Positions 34,152-45,886 of a stretch of 64,000 nt of DNA are shown piece by piece. The position numbers and the translations under genes were made by a program. Source of the DNA: Boesenbergia rotunda (taxonomy: Eukaryota; Streptophyta; Magnoliopsida; Zingiberales; Zingiberaceae). How positions within the stretch are numbered: the stretch's first letter is position 1; each line of letters opens with the position of its first letter. The notes beneath the pieces are model-generated. The model was not told the origin of the DNA. It saw only the letters and a list, made by a program, of their open reading frames with translations, and made no database searches. The stretch is taken from assembly GCA_024364735.1 (NCBI GenBank), contig JAGFNQ010004031.1:62001-126000 (forward strand). Direction: 5' to 3'.

Positions 34152-36060
34152 TGTAACGCCCGCCTTTTTCCCACACCTTATGGTGTGGCGAGAAAGCGAC
34201 GTTACACTAAACATACATGTACATATAAAACATCTTAATGCAGCGGAATAATTTTTTTTCTTCTACACATGCTTTTAACCATGCAACTAATACATGAATC
34301 ATCTATACATGCCTAAATTGTCATTCATGAACCTGGTGTCATTGGACTTAGCATATTAATGACATGCATAGCATCATGATATAACCATCCCATAACTTAT
34401 TCATAATCATCATAAGTAGCAAGTAACTTATCCATAACATCATGAGTCTTAAGTCATTCATTAGGCATAACCATTATAAGTATAGCATGGAATCTAAGGA
34501 GGCATTTCAAAACCCAAGACATGCGATATGTGTAAATAAAAGAATCCTTTGCCATGTCACCGCCACACACACACATGCTCTTGCCCCTCCTACTGCTTCC
34601 TTTAGTAACCTCTTGCCTGATCTGCGGTATAAGAAAAATAAGACTATAAGCACATAGGCTTAGTAAGACCCTTTCCTACTCACGAAAATTCATACGTCAC
34701 ATATTCATAAACATGAAACAGTTGACATTGCATAATTCCGAACATAAAGCATAACTTAACACATACCTATCATGGCATAATTCTTGACATCACCATAAAT
34801 ATAAACTTACTTATCATGACATAATTCTTAACATGAACATTTGCATAAACATACTTATCATGGCATCATTTTTCAACATGAGTATAAACATAAACATACT
34901 TATCATAGTATCATTCCTAACATAAACATAAGCTTAAGCATACTTATCATGGTATCATTCTTAACATGAATCATAAATATAAACATACTTTTCATGGCAT
35001 AATGCATAACATGAATGAATGCATGAGTCAAATGCATATATCCTAAGGATGCTTAATTTGAAAACCATAGTTATAAATACTTGAACATAATCATAACATC
35101 ATAGGGGTCCCCGGCTTGTACCACATACATACATCATAAGCGCGCATCCATAAGTAAATACGAGGTAGCTAGCCTCGACCTACTAGGGTAGGAACAGCTA
35201 CGGTAGTTTCAAAAACCGAGGCGTTCTTAAGGTGCTCATCCCTGTTGGACAGCTACGGTAGTCCCAGAACCGAGGCGTTCTTAAGGTACCCATCCCTTGG
35301 ACCCTTACTTCGGTCCGGTACAAGCTCATTCATAAAAAATAAAATACTTCACATGCTTCATCATTCATAGATCATTCTTAGCATAAACATAATCTTGTTT
35401 CATGAAAATTAACATAAGAATAGGAACAGCTGCGGTAGTTCCAGAACCGTGGACAGCTACGGTAGTCCATAACCGAGGCGTTCTTAAGGCGCCCATCCCT
35501 TAGCATGACATAAACATACTTAACATTTCCTTATTCATACTTAACATCATGATGCCTTAAAGGCATAAACATTCATCATCATTCATCATCTTCATTCATA
35601 AGGTATGTCATGCATACATCATTTTGTCTTAGAGCCATGATCATCATTTTCATTCATCATCTTAATTCTTAGACATGGCATACGTACATATCATTCATAA
35701 GGCATGGCTCACATACATATCATTCATAAAGCATGGCATACATACATATCATTCATAAAGCATGGCATACATACATATCATTCATAAAGCATGACATACA
35801 TACATAATTAGCATCTCAATTCATAAAGCATGCATGATCATGGTACATAGGTAAACATGCATAGATCTTTTCATACATGATACATATTCCATAGGTTCAT
35901 AGCACATGGTATAAACATCCATGTATAAATGTAGCACCTGACCTAACATACAAAGCCATAACACATCATACTTAAAGCTAGGGTTTTAGGTAGCATAGAC
36001 ATTCTTACAACATGCTTAACCTATACATACATCATAACAACCTATAACCAAGTATCCTTG
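34152..36060 (-). repeat. Foreign insert starting at an LTR-like end TGTAACGCC
   Basis: TGTAACGCCCGCC is the reverse complement of an LTR ending ...GGCGTTACA, as in many gypsy elements. The body is A/T-rich with 'cataaacatacttatcatgg' repeats (34740-35000) and three 'cagctacggtagt...accgaggcgttcttaagg' repeats (35190-35500). No gene. No matching outer end was found. Confidence 0.5.
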
Positions 36061-36119
36061 AGACCTTAACCCAATCCAAACCCTAAACCTTGGAGTTGGC
36101 CGAAAGTTTCATGGCATGA

Positions 36120-36776
36120 AGCTCCATCATTCAATCAATAGGAAGGGTTCCATGAGTAAAAGAACACTCATACATTACATACAAGACCATAATTGGAGTT
36201 AACCCCATAATTGGAGTGTTCTTTTACTCATGGAACCCTTCCTATTGGAGTTAACCTTAAGTCCTACATTACATTACATACAAGGTCCCAATTGGGGTTT
36301 ATGGGGTTTAATGGCTTAGGGTCTTCCTATGATTTAATGGCTTAGGGTTTTCCCACATTACATTACATACAAGCCATTAAACCCCATAAACCTTCCTATT
36401 GGAGTAATTATGTTTTCCTATGATTTAATGGATCTTAATGGTGAATGATAGGAATTTTTCCATGTGCTTGTGACCCTCTAGGGTTTCAGCCAAGGTCTCA
36501 ATGTAGGGCTAGGACTTAGGGTTAAATCCAATTATGGGATTTAATGGCTTAGGGTTAACTCCAATAGGAAGGGTTCCATGAGTGTTCTTTTAGGGTTAAC
36601 TCCAATAGGAAGGTTTATGGGGTTTAATGGCTTAGGAAGGTTTATGGGGTTTAATGGCTTAGGGTTAACTCCAATAGGAAGGTTTATGGGGTTTAATGGC
36701 TTAGGGTTAACTCCAATTGGGACCAATGTAGGGCTAGGACTTAGGGTTAACTCATACATTACATACAAGGTCCCAA
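36120..36776. repeat. Scrambled short repeats in both orientations (filler-like DNA)
   Basis: Short phrases such as 'ggtttatggggtttaatggc', 'ttagggttaactccaatagg' and 'tacattacatacaag' recur in shuffled order and both orientations. A perfect inverted repeat with 33-bp arms lies at 36136-36168 and 36215-36247. The ORF calls here are artefacts. Confidence 0.8.
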
Positions 36777-37001
36777 TGAAGGCAACAGATCGAGGCTGTT
36801 GGATGAAGAGTCAACCAGGTCGTGAGATTCCGAGTGCTGAGGGAATTATACTGGGGGGCTAAGTCGTGAGAGTTCGAGTGCTGAGAGAAATATACTCGGG
36901 AAGGGTAACCCTAGACTTAGGCAATGGATCAGTCGATTGGTGAGGGACCAGTCGACTGATAGGGTCCACAGTAAGATCAGTCGACTGGTCCAGGACTAGT
37001 C
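36777..37001 (+). repeat. Element-D LTR segment, duplicate copy 2, ending in TAGTC
   Basis: Repeats 32903-33126. The TAGTC at 36997-37001 is the target site of the solo LTR that follows. Confidence 0.85.
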
Positions 37002-39170
37002 TGTTGATGCATTGTTGATGCAGTCTGGCCCTGATTGTTGTTTTGGTGTTGACACCGATTTTAGTTTAGGTTGATGATTATGATGATTATGATTAAGTCC
37101 TGATCGAAGATTAGGCATGATATGAAAAATTCTAGCCTGGAGGGCTAGGTGTTGGAAAATCCTAACCTAGAGGGTTAGGTGTGGAAAATCCTAGCTTGGA
37201 GGGATAGGTGTTAAAAAGTCCTAATTCGGAAGGGTTGGGTGAAAAGTCCTAGCTTGGAGGGCTAGGTGAAAAGTCCCAACTTGGAGGGTTAGGTGAAAAG
37301 TCCCAACTTGGAGAGTTAGGTGAAAAAGTCCTGACTTGGAGGGTCAGGTCCTAGCTTGGAGGGCTAGGTATGGAAAGTTCTAACTCGGAAGGTTGGGTGA
37401 AAAGTCCTAGCTTGGAGGGCTAGGTGAAAAGTCCTAACTTGGAGGGTTAGGTGAAAAGTCCCAACTGGAGAGTTAGTAGAAAAACCCTGGCTTGGAGGGT
37501 CAGGTCCTAGCTTAGAGGGCTAGGTTGGAACCCCTAGATCGGTCTGGTGACCGATCAGGGAGTTGGCACGGTGCTCCTTCGTGGATCGGTCTGGTGACCG
37601 ATCCAGCGATGACTGATCGGTCTGGTGACCGATCAGGGAGTATGCGTTTCACCCATTGCTTGGTTCCTGATCGGTCTGGTGACCGATCAGGGAGCAAACA
37701 GTGAGGTTGAGTTCCCTTGCTGATCTGCTCCTGATCGGTCTGGTGACCGATCAGGATCACTGTGCAGATCGTTCTGGAGAACGATCCAGCATCACAGGTT
37801 CCTCTCTATGATCGATCAGGACGGAGCCTGAACTATCTGGTCATGACCTGATCGGTCTGGTGACCGATCTGGAGGCTCCCTGATCGGTCAGGTGACCGAT
37901 CAGGAGGTTTGGACTGCGAAGCTCAGAAATCGCCCAATAAAGGGGTGGATCGGTCGGGTGATCGATCCACAACCTGGGATCGGTCTGGTGATCGATCCAG
38001 GAGAGTCCCAAAGAAATCACGATTTCTAATTGAACGTTGGGGACCGATCAGGACGGAGCCTGATCGGTCTGGACCCAGCCTAATCGGTCTAGTGACCGAT
38101 CAGGAGACTCTCTGATCTGTCCGGTGACCGATCACTTTAATTCAAAATGCACTGTCAGACGCTCTGATCGCGTCTGAACCTATCCGATTCTCTGCGCTTA
38201 ACATCTGATACATGATTTCCTACTCGATATGCTGTGCTAACACTCTGATTAAGCTGCAGGTGACAGGGAAGATTCAAACACTCAAGGAGAGTCAATGGAG
38301 GCCTTTCCTTGGAGCAGGTTTGTCCGTTTTCCATCGCAGGTTGCAACGACTGAAGCTGCAGACTGGAGCTGCTGACTGGAGCTTGGCTGAGGGAAGCTCA
38401 GGAAGTCCAGGGAGAGCTCAGTGGTAGCTGGCGTTGGCAGGGAAGCAGCTGGAGGCTGCAGGAGATGGTGTCACCTGGTGTTGAGTGGAGAAACAAAAGG
38501 GCGCAAGAAAGCTTCGTTGAAGCAAGTGTTCGAAATAGTGAGTTCTGCTGCTTGAGTTCTTGCTGCGACTTTGTATTCTCCACATCTTGCTTGCGTGTTC
38601 TGAAGTTCTATCACTTTGAGCAAGCTACTGCAATCTTGAAGCAACCATCCCTTGCTTGAGCACTTGGAGGAAAGAACAAGAGGCTTCGAGTCCAACAGCG
38701 AGAAGACACGGGGAAAAGGTTCTTGCGTGAGATCGTCGCTAGGTGGAGCTCAGGAGGAAGTTTGCTGTGTTCTTGTCTTTGATAGTGCTAAGTAAGATCT
38801 TTCTTGTGTTTCATTGTGCTTAAACCTATATCCTTGATTGAAACGCTGTGGAGAGGTTTCTCCACCGAGAAGGAGGTTGCTTACTATCCGGTGTTCACCG
38901 GGGCATGATTTGCCGACGATCAAGGGATCGCCCACCTTACGGGCACGCCAAGGAGTAGGGGCAAGTTATCCCCGAACCTTGTAAACCCTCCTTGTTAGCG
39001 ATCTTGCTAGTTGTGTTAGTTTGCTTTCGTTTTCTATTTTTCTGCATACTCTGTGTTTGCTACTTCCGCTGTGCTACTAACAAATCTAAGTGCAGAACTT
39101 TGAAAAGCTTAAAGTCCAAGTGTTTGGCTATATTCACCCCACCCCCCTCTCTAGCCATCCGATTCCAACA
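37002..39170 (+). repeat. Solo LTR of the SIRE-like family, complete (2169 bp)
   Basis: TGTTGATGCATTG ... GATTCCAACA, flanked by TAGTC at 36997-37001 and 39171-39175. No internal region, so it arose by LTR-LTR recombination. It is the reference copy for the family: tandem 'ctagcttggagggctaggtg' units (37130-37530), palindromic GATCGGTC modules (37537-38130), then U5. Confidence 0.9.
37537..38130. repeat. Palindromic module array in the solo LTR
   Basis: About a dozen copies or variants of GATCGGTCTGGTGACCGATC, including the compensated GATCGTTC/GAACGATC form (about 37768). Confidence 0.9.
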
Positions 39171-39175
39171 TAGTC

Positions 39176-39650
39176 GACTTATGGTGACCAGAATTCGAAA
39201 GGTCAGGTGGCGACATTCGAATTCAGAGTGGACCAGTCGAATGGTAATAGATTAGTCGACTGGTAACGGTCATATCAGCCTCAAGCTCTATTTAAGAGAG
39301 CTTGTTTATGACTGTTTCTTCTTAGAGAAACTTGCTTGGTTAGAGCTTGTTAGTAGCCTAATATTGCTTAGGGATTGTCCAAAGTTTGTGACGAGGTTTC
39401 TCCACCCACAAGGAGCGACAAGAGCTGGTCGGAGGTGTTCCGGGGAATCATCCACTGAAGGATCAGGATCGTCTACCTTACGGACAGCCATGGAGTAGGA
39501 GTTTCATCTCCGAACCACGTAAATAGGTGTGTCTTTCTTGTGTGTTAGGTTTTAGTTTTTGTTATTCCACTTGAGCACTAACCATTGTAGGAAGACAAGA
39601 TCGAAAAGTTGTTATTCACCCCTCCTCTAGCAAATCGTAAGATCCTAACA
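39176..39650 (+). repeat. LTR of copia element D, last part
   Basis: Resumes after the solo LTR's right target duplication, includes TATTTAAG (39289) as a possible TATA box, and ends GATCCTAACA at 39650. Confidence 0.7.
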
Positions 39651-39652
39651 AG

Positions 39653-39664
39653 TGGTATGAGAGC
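39653..39664 (+). promoter_or_regulatory. Primer-binding site of element D
   Basis: TGGTATGAGAGC, one base from the tRNA-Met site, 2 nt after the LTR. Confidence 0.8.
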
Positions 39665-39717
39665 GAACGTTCACTCGTCTACGGACTAACCGCCGAGAGA
39701 GCAAAAAGCTAGAGGAG

Positions 39718-41145
39718 ATGACGATTGAAGAAAAGTTGGGTGATGACATAAATGTTCCACCTCCCTATGATCGTGAGGATTTTGGCTATTAGAGGATGCG
39801 GACAAAGACTTGGTTCGGCATGGATTGGAACTACATGATTGCACTTGAAGAACCGTTTGAAGTTCCAAAGGAAGCACGGGAAAAAGCTCCGGCCAAGATA
39901 TTGGAATAAGGAGCAACAAGCACAATCAAAGGCAAACGAAATGGTAATCTCAATTTTACTTAGTATTTTGCCTATTGAAATAATTAGTGGTGTAGGTGAA
40001 TACAAAAGTGCACATGAGTTATGGAACAAGATGGTAGCATTCCATGAAAACTCTACACAAGCTAAATTAGTGGAAGAGCCCAAGAAAATGAGCTCAATAG
40101 TCCAAGAAGAGAAGAAGGACCAATTGGATGAAGAAAGAAGTTCAACATCCGAAGAAAAATAGGCATCCATCTTCTCAAGAGAAGTGGCACAAGAAAGTGA
40201 GAGACCATCCACTTCATCAAGGGAAGAAGAAGAGGTCTCCACTTAAAATCCGGTATTTAACAGAGACCATCTTCAATATCGGAGCAAGAAGAAGCATCCA
40301 CCTCCACAAAAGTAAAGTCAAAAGATCACATCATTTGCTTTGGATGCAACAAGAAGGGACACTACAAGGACAAGTGTCCATTAGGTAAAAAAGAGGTAAA
40401 CCCTAAACCCAAGTCAATTCCTTTAAAATCTAACATTTAGGAAAAAGGAGAGGAAAAGCACATTAGATGCTTCACCTGTGGAGAGCTAGGGCACTATCAC
40501 ACCAAATGTCCAAGAAAATGAGAGCTCAAGAAATTGGAACATTTGAAAAGATGGGAGAAAGAAGAAAAGAAGATAAGCTCACATCAAGAGGGAGCTACAA
40601 GGGTAAGGGAGGTAACCCCTAACTGTAAGAATGTTTCAAATTTCTCTATGTGTGCTAGAAATAATGAACAATGTTTGCCTATGCGTAATTTTGGCTTTAA
40701 ATATTATGATAGAAATAGGGTTAACATGGTATCCCAAAATCCTAAGGAACACATGTATCATGATAAATCTAGGATTGTTAAACCTAAGGATCAATGCATT
40801 AATCCTAAGAAAGGGAGACATATACTTAGACAAATGGGTAGATCTAGGAATGTCCAAGATGGACATGGTGATGCTAAGGTGAAGAGCTTAGAAAGGGAAA
40901 ATCAAGCTTTGAGGGCAAAGCTTGACAAGTTAGAGGAAAATCTAGATAGACTCATTAGGGGATCCAAGGGGTTAGACATGATGTTAAGGAGTCAAGAACC
41001 CGAAAATGATAGATCGGGTCTGAGATATCAACCTATGAGGTCAAATGGTAGTAGAAAGTCATGTGTAAGGATGTCATATGATTATAGCAAAGGGATGCCA
41101 AAAGTGGCAAGGAAAAACCATGTAAAGGGGAGAAGAAGAACTTAA
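39718..41145 (+). pseudogene. Copia gag of element D, frameshifted
   Basis: ATG at 39718 after the primer site. Capsid pieces (39718-40162) include 'SAHELWNKMVAFHE'. Two CCHC zinc knuckles follow, CFGCNKKGHYKDKC (about 40338-40379) and CFTCGELGHYHTKC (about 40464-40505). The coiled-coil tail (40534-41145) has 'LERENQALRAKLDKLEENLDRL' and resembles the tail of the SIRE-like gag (17529-17780). Stops at 39790 and several frame changes make it defective. No pol follows; the element is truncated near 41330. Confidence 0.85.
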
Positions 41146-41490
41146 CCAAGGAAAAAGTATACAAGATTAAGAGAGTTAAAGTTGTAGGTCAAGAAGTACC
41201 GGAGGTACACCGGTGTGGTCTTGCCATTGTGGATGATCAACCCGTCCTAGAGCCAACACGTCTTAGAGCCAACACGGATGAGGTAAACGCGGGGGCTACT
41301 AGTCCGGATGTTATGATTAGCATGTAGAGAAGGTCAGACACATTGACTTTGTAAAATTTTGATTCTTAGACCTCAAAGTAACAATATTAACACCCTAATT
41401 CCCGTAGAGACATAGATCACTCCCCTTTGGCCATTGGAATCACTTCAGCCACACCAATAGATATGACTTGGAAGATTATTGAAAAAATTA
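41146..41490 (+). other. End of element D and unassigned DNA
   Basis: Carries the gag-like frame a little further to about 41330, then A/T-rich DNA. 41275-41335 resembles 45385-45445. Confidence 0.5.
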
Positions 41491-41499
41491 AAATTCTTT

Positions 41500-41725
41500 A
41501 ATGACTTTCCTATGATATTCTACTACGATAATTAAGCAGTTGTTTAGTATAGTTCATAATCCAATTCATCACGAAGAAAAACACTTAAAAAGGATCATCA
41601 TTTTATTAAGGAATTTTTTTTAAAAGGAATTATTCATATGATATGGAATAGATGGCGGACATCTTAATAAAAAATCTTCAAAAATCAATATTTGAAAATA
41701 TACTAAATAAGTTAGTAATGATAAC
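41500..41725 (+). pseudogene. Copia RNase H remnant
   Basis: In shifting frames I read the C-terminal landmarks of copia RNase H: 'PMIFYYDN' with 'AVV', 'KDHHFIKE', and 'MADILIKNLQKSIFENILNKL'. It carries several stops and frameshifts and is an old relic just upstream of the kinase gene. Confidence 0.65.
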
Positions 41726-42039
41726 TATTTACAATTTGTAAATTTCTGAAAAAAAATACATTTGCATAAATAAATATTTATATTTTTATAAAAGGTCACC
41801 CGATTACATAGCCAGATATAAATTAGAAAACCAAACAAATAGGATATCTTTCTGGATTTTATATGGATCCCTACCACTTTATATAAATCAATTATCATGA
41901 AAATTAGAAATAAGTCTTTACATTCCAACTTAGGAGGATGAGGGTTGGAATATTCCAAATATTTAATAGAATATTATTGAATAGGCAGCAAATCATTCTA
42001 TTTTGGAAGAAGTAGTTGTGTCTAATCATTTTTTTTTAC

Positions 42040-42045
<6 letters not shown>

Positions 42046-42085
<40 letters not shown>

Positions 42086-42126
42086 TTATTTGAATGAAAT
42101 ATAATATATATATATATATATATATA
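42046..42126. repeat. Two (TA)n microsatellites
   Basis: (TA)n at 42046-42081 and about 42104-42126, separated by 'ttaaattatttgaatgaaat'. They lie about 200 bp before the kinase start codon, inside its likely promoter. Confidence 0.9.
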
Positions 42127-42287
42127 CACTCAATTTCAATAATGATCCGTAACAAAGAGAGAATGCGTGTTCTTCCGATACTCTGCTTGTTGTACTAAGT
42201 CCACAATCCATCGCCCTAAATACATTAATTTATCGCCTGTGCAACGTAATCACCACTAATTAATTAACATCACCACGCCCCTTCGTC

Positions 42288-42309
42288 CGTCCTTCCTTCC
42301 TTCCTTCTC
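42288..42309 (+). promoter_or_regulatory. Pyrimidine-rich (CCTT)n stretch in the probable 5' UTR
   Basis: CCTTCCTTCCTTCCTT directly before the ATG of the kinase gene; such stretches are common in plant 5' UTRs. Confidence 0.5.
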
Positions 42310-42312
42310 CAC

Positions 42313-44639
42313 ATGATTTCAACTGCAATGGTTTCATCCCTCCTCCTCGGCGTCCTCGCCCTTCTACTACTCGCCGCCGCTGCCGACGCCGACTCCATTA
42401 CCGGGGAATCATCATGTATCAACCGCACTTGCGGTTTCACCACTGTTTCCTACCCCTTCGGCTTCTCCGCCGGCTGCCCTATTCCGCTCAATTGCTCCCA
42501 CTCCGGCGTGGTTCTCCTCGGCACGTACCCTGTCCGGAACTTCACCGCCAAATCTTTGATCCTCGACGTGTCGGCCTCCTGCAATCGCTCCATCGCCGAC
42601 GCGGGCGTGCTCTTCAGGGACAACTTAGCCATGACGGCGAGCAACGCGCTGTTCCTCCGCGACTGCCTGGAGAACTCGGTCCCCGAGTGCAGGATCGACA
42701 CCGACATCATCTCGCAGCGGCTCAACCTGTCGAGCTGCGGCCCCTCCGGCGGCGACATCCGGTGCTACTCCACCGGCCGGACGGATGGGTTCTACTCCGA
42801 GGAGAATTTCACAGCGACGGCGGGGCTGTGCAGGTTGCTGTTCACGTCGGTGAGGTACGGCGAGTCGAACTTCAACCAGTCGATGCTCGTGTTCGGGGCG
42901 GCCGAGGTGGGGTGGTGGCTCCGAGGAGAGTGCCGGTGCGCGGTCGACGCGACCTGCATCCCCGTGGAGTTGCCGGCTAGAAACGGCAGTACGGGATACC
43001 GGTGCGGCTGCAATAAAGGGTTCGCCGGCGACGGCTTCGCCGACGGTGGTGGTTGCGTGAGAGGTGTGTCGCTTATATCCTCCGTTATTTATTTATTTAT
43101 TTTCGATAACGAAGCGTCCGGCTGAGGCCGATTATTCAGGTAGACAGTCTTCCTCTGTCACACAGACAAATTTCCTCCGAGCCCTTATTTCGATTGAATA
43201 AATAACAATTTCTAAGTGAAGGATTTATAATACATTAAACTATTTTAGGTCTGATTTTATCAAATGGGTAATAATTAAACTACTTTAGTGCGCAGTCCCC
43301 AAGTGCAGTTCATCTGATCAATCGTGCAAGAAAGATGATATCAAAGTTTGGATTATAATTGGAGGTATAATTCCTTCGTTCTCAATCGATTTCCTTGTTC
43401 TTTAGAATTGCCAGTAAATCGTTAACCCTTCTTTACTTGATTCCTATCGCAGGCATCGGAGTTGGATCCTCTTTGGCACTCGCCGGAACTCTGCTCTGTT
43501 ACTGCATCTTCTGCAGGACCAACGCCGCCGCCGAAACAGAGGAAGCAGCCACCCGCCGTCTCCTGCTCTCCGGCACCTCCTGCAATAATACCGTCGCAGT
43601 TTACTCCCATAAGGACATTGAGCGCGCCACCGCCAACTTCTCCGACGCTTACAAGCTTGGCTCCGGCGCCTACGCCATCGTTTATATGGGTCGCTTCTCC
43701 GCCGCCGGTGGCCTCGTCGCCATCAAGCGCCTCAAACACCCTGACACCGACAACGTGGTGCACGTCGTCAATGAGATCAAGCTTGTGTCCTCCGTCAGCC
43801 ACCCAAATCTCGTCCACCTCCTCGGCTGCTGCATCGGCCGAGGCCACCACATCCTCGTCTACGAGTTCGTCCCCAACGGCACCCTGTCGCAGCACCTCCA
43901 CCGCCAGCTTGGCGACGGCCTGCCGTGGCCCGCGCGACTGGTGATCGCCGCCGAGACCGCAAGCGCCATCGCGTACCTCCACACCGCCGTGCACCCGCCC
44001 ATCTACCACCGCGACATCAAGTCCAGCAACATCCTGCTGGGCTACGACCTGCGGCCGAAGCTGGCGGATTTCGGGTTGTCGCGCGCGGTGGCACCGGAGT
44101 TGTCGCACATCTCGACGGCGCCGCAGGGGACGCCGGGATACGTTGACCCGCAGTACCACCAGAACTTCCACCTGTCCGACAAGAGCGACGTGTACAGCTT
44201 CGGGGTGGTGCTGGTGGAGATGATCACGGCGATGAAGGTGGTGGACTTTCAGCGGGATCCGAGCGAGGTGAACCTGGCGGCGTTGGCAGGGGACAGGATC
44301 GCCAAAGGGAAGGTGGAGGAGATCTTGGACCCTCTGCTTAGGGGAAAAAGCGATGGCGGGCAGACCATGGAGTCAGTGAAGAAGGTGGCTGAGCTGGCGT
44401 TCCGGTGCCTGGCGTTCCACAAAGAGGCACGGCCGTCGATGGCGGAAGTGGCAGAGGAGCTGGAGAGGATCAGGGCGGAGGAAGGAGGCCATGATCACCG
44501 GAAAGATGAGGAAGCGGCCAAAGAGATGGTGTCGCCGCCGTTCTCATGCGTTAAGGAGCAATGGGGGAGTGAGGGAAACTGTTCTTCCTCCTCATCTCTG
44601 TCTGATGCCTCCTCCCCTCGTCATGAATTTCAGACATGA
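42313..44639 (+). CDS. WAKL14: Wall-associated receptor kinase-like protein, WAKL14 type (three exons)
   Basis: Exons 42313-43063, 43296-43364 and 43453-44639 join in frame (donors GTGTGT and GTATAA, acceptors GCGCAG and TCGCAG; introns 232 and 88 nt) to give 668 residues. Signal peptide about 1-26; Cys-rich extracellular domain about 35-250 with 'YPFGFSAGCPIPLNC' (cell-wall-binding WAK type) and many N-glycosylation sites; membrane segment about 268-293. The kinase spans about 340-612: glycine loop GSGAYAIVY, K365, E381, HRD at 459-461, DFG at 479-481 and 'GTPGYVDPQY'; an RD kinase with all key residues. It is expected at the plasma membrane, phosphorylating Ser/Thr in wall or defence signalling. 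The kinase most resembles the WAKL14/WAKL20 group. High G/C and G/C-rich third positions set it apart from the surrounding repeats. It appears intact. Confidence 0.9.
43064..43295 (+). other. Intron 1 of the kinase gene
   Basis: GTGTGT ... GCGCAG; required to join C-V-R to V-P-K-C in phase 1. A/T-rich, with in-frame stops. Confidence 0.85.
43365..43452 (+). other. Intron 2 of the kinase gene
   Basis: GTATAA ... TCGCAG, 88 nt, phase 1; interrupts the membrane segment. Confidence 0.85.
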
Positions 44640-45449
44640 CAATCACAACATTGAAACAAGTTCTCCCCTGTTCACTTTCTCCCCTTTCTATCTTTCTCAA
44701 CTCCCTCTCAGCTGAGTTTGATTGTAGGTAATATAATTAAGTTGGTAATATAAATTATATTAGATTTGTAATTCAAATTATAAAATTTTATTAATTTTTT
44801 AAACTCAGATTATATTTAAGAATGATAATTTTTTCCAAATTAAATATTCAATTTGAATGGAGAAAGATACGAAAGAACTATACCCGACTTGAATATCTAA
44901 TAAAATATTATATATATAATTTAGGAATGATCGATCTTTTAATGAGTGTAGATATTTAAATAGATATCTGATATCAATTGGTAATAATCAATTAATGTAA
45001 TCTTGGAGTGTTATTATTATTGGAAAATTAAGTTTTTTTTAAATATAAGATAGAGTTATAAGTAAAAATAACTGATTTATATTGAATTATATAATTATAA
45101 ATATTATAAATCTACATAGATTAAAGACTTTCGTTTGCTTGTTCAGTGCAAATTTAAGGTCCAGATTAATATTAAATTTAGTTAACTTGCATACGAATAA
45201 GATATGTGCATTGAGTGTCGGAGCCCAATGTATTTTGTCATTCAGATTATTTTCTTGCCTACCTCAAATTGAAATAGACACATAGTAATCGAATCAAAAC
45301 GGACGCCCATTACGATGGTGTTTGGTAGCGAGAAAAAAAAAGTGAATTGTTCTCCCAGCGTCTCCGTCAATCCGTCTCATGATTAATACAGAGGAGATAA
45401 ATCACGGAGACTACTAACCCGGATATTGTGGCTAGTGCATGGGAAGGGT
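44640..45449. other. 3' flank of the kinase gene; A/T-rich, no gene
   Basis: 3' UTR and downstream A/T-rich DNA to about 45300. 45385-45445 resembles 41275-41335. The left edge of the gypsy LTR is somewhere near 45450 but I could not fix it. Confidence 0.5.
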
Positions 45450-45742
45450 GGGCTTACTGGCTGATCCCGGGTCAGCTTGCGTATAGCCTGGTCCGGCAGC
45501 CTGGCGCCTAGTCAGAAGGAAAATGGTTAGGAGGCTGAAAAGGCCTTGCGGATAGACGTCGTGTCGGTCGAGGCCCTTGAATGGACACGTGGCGGCCCAC
45601 GCTCCTTAGGATCGGTCTGACCCAAGCATTGGACGTTCGTGCTCTAGTACCCCTCCAGGTTTACCTCCCCGTCGACGCGTGACGGACCACGCTCTGGGGA
45701 TATGCCCGAACCGGAGGGAGCGTTACTGGACACCTCGCTAGT

Positions 45743-45886
45743 CAGTGCCCCAGCCGGCACCCTCATAGGCCCTCAGTCGGCCTCGTCAGTCAGTGCCCCA
45801 ATCGGCACCCTCATAGGCCCTCAGTCGGCCTCGCCATGCAGTGCCCTAGTCGGCACCCTCATAGGCCCTCAGCCGGCCTCAGCAAA
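45743..45886 (+). repeat. Three 48-bp tandem repeats
   Basis: CAGTGCCC...GGCACCCTCATAGGCCCTC starts at 45743, 45791 and 45839. 48 bp is 16 codons, which keeps a short false frame open. Confidence 0.95.

Noticed and set aside
34152..36776. A second solo LTR with its own target duplication
   Set aside because: Starts with an LTR-like TG at 34152, but no matching end or 5-bp duplication is found at 36776; the interior is partly scrambled filler.
43422..44171. 249-codon frame antisense to the kinase
   Set aside because: High G/C third positions remove stops on the opposite strand; no domain.
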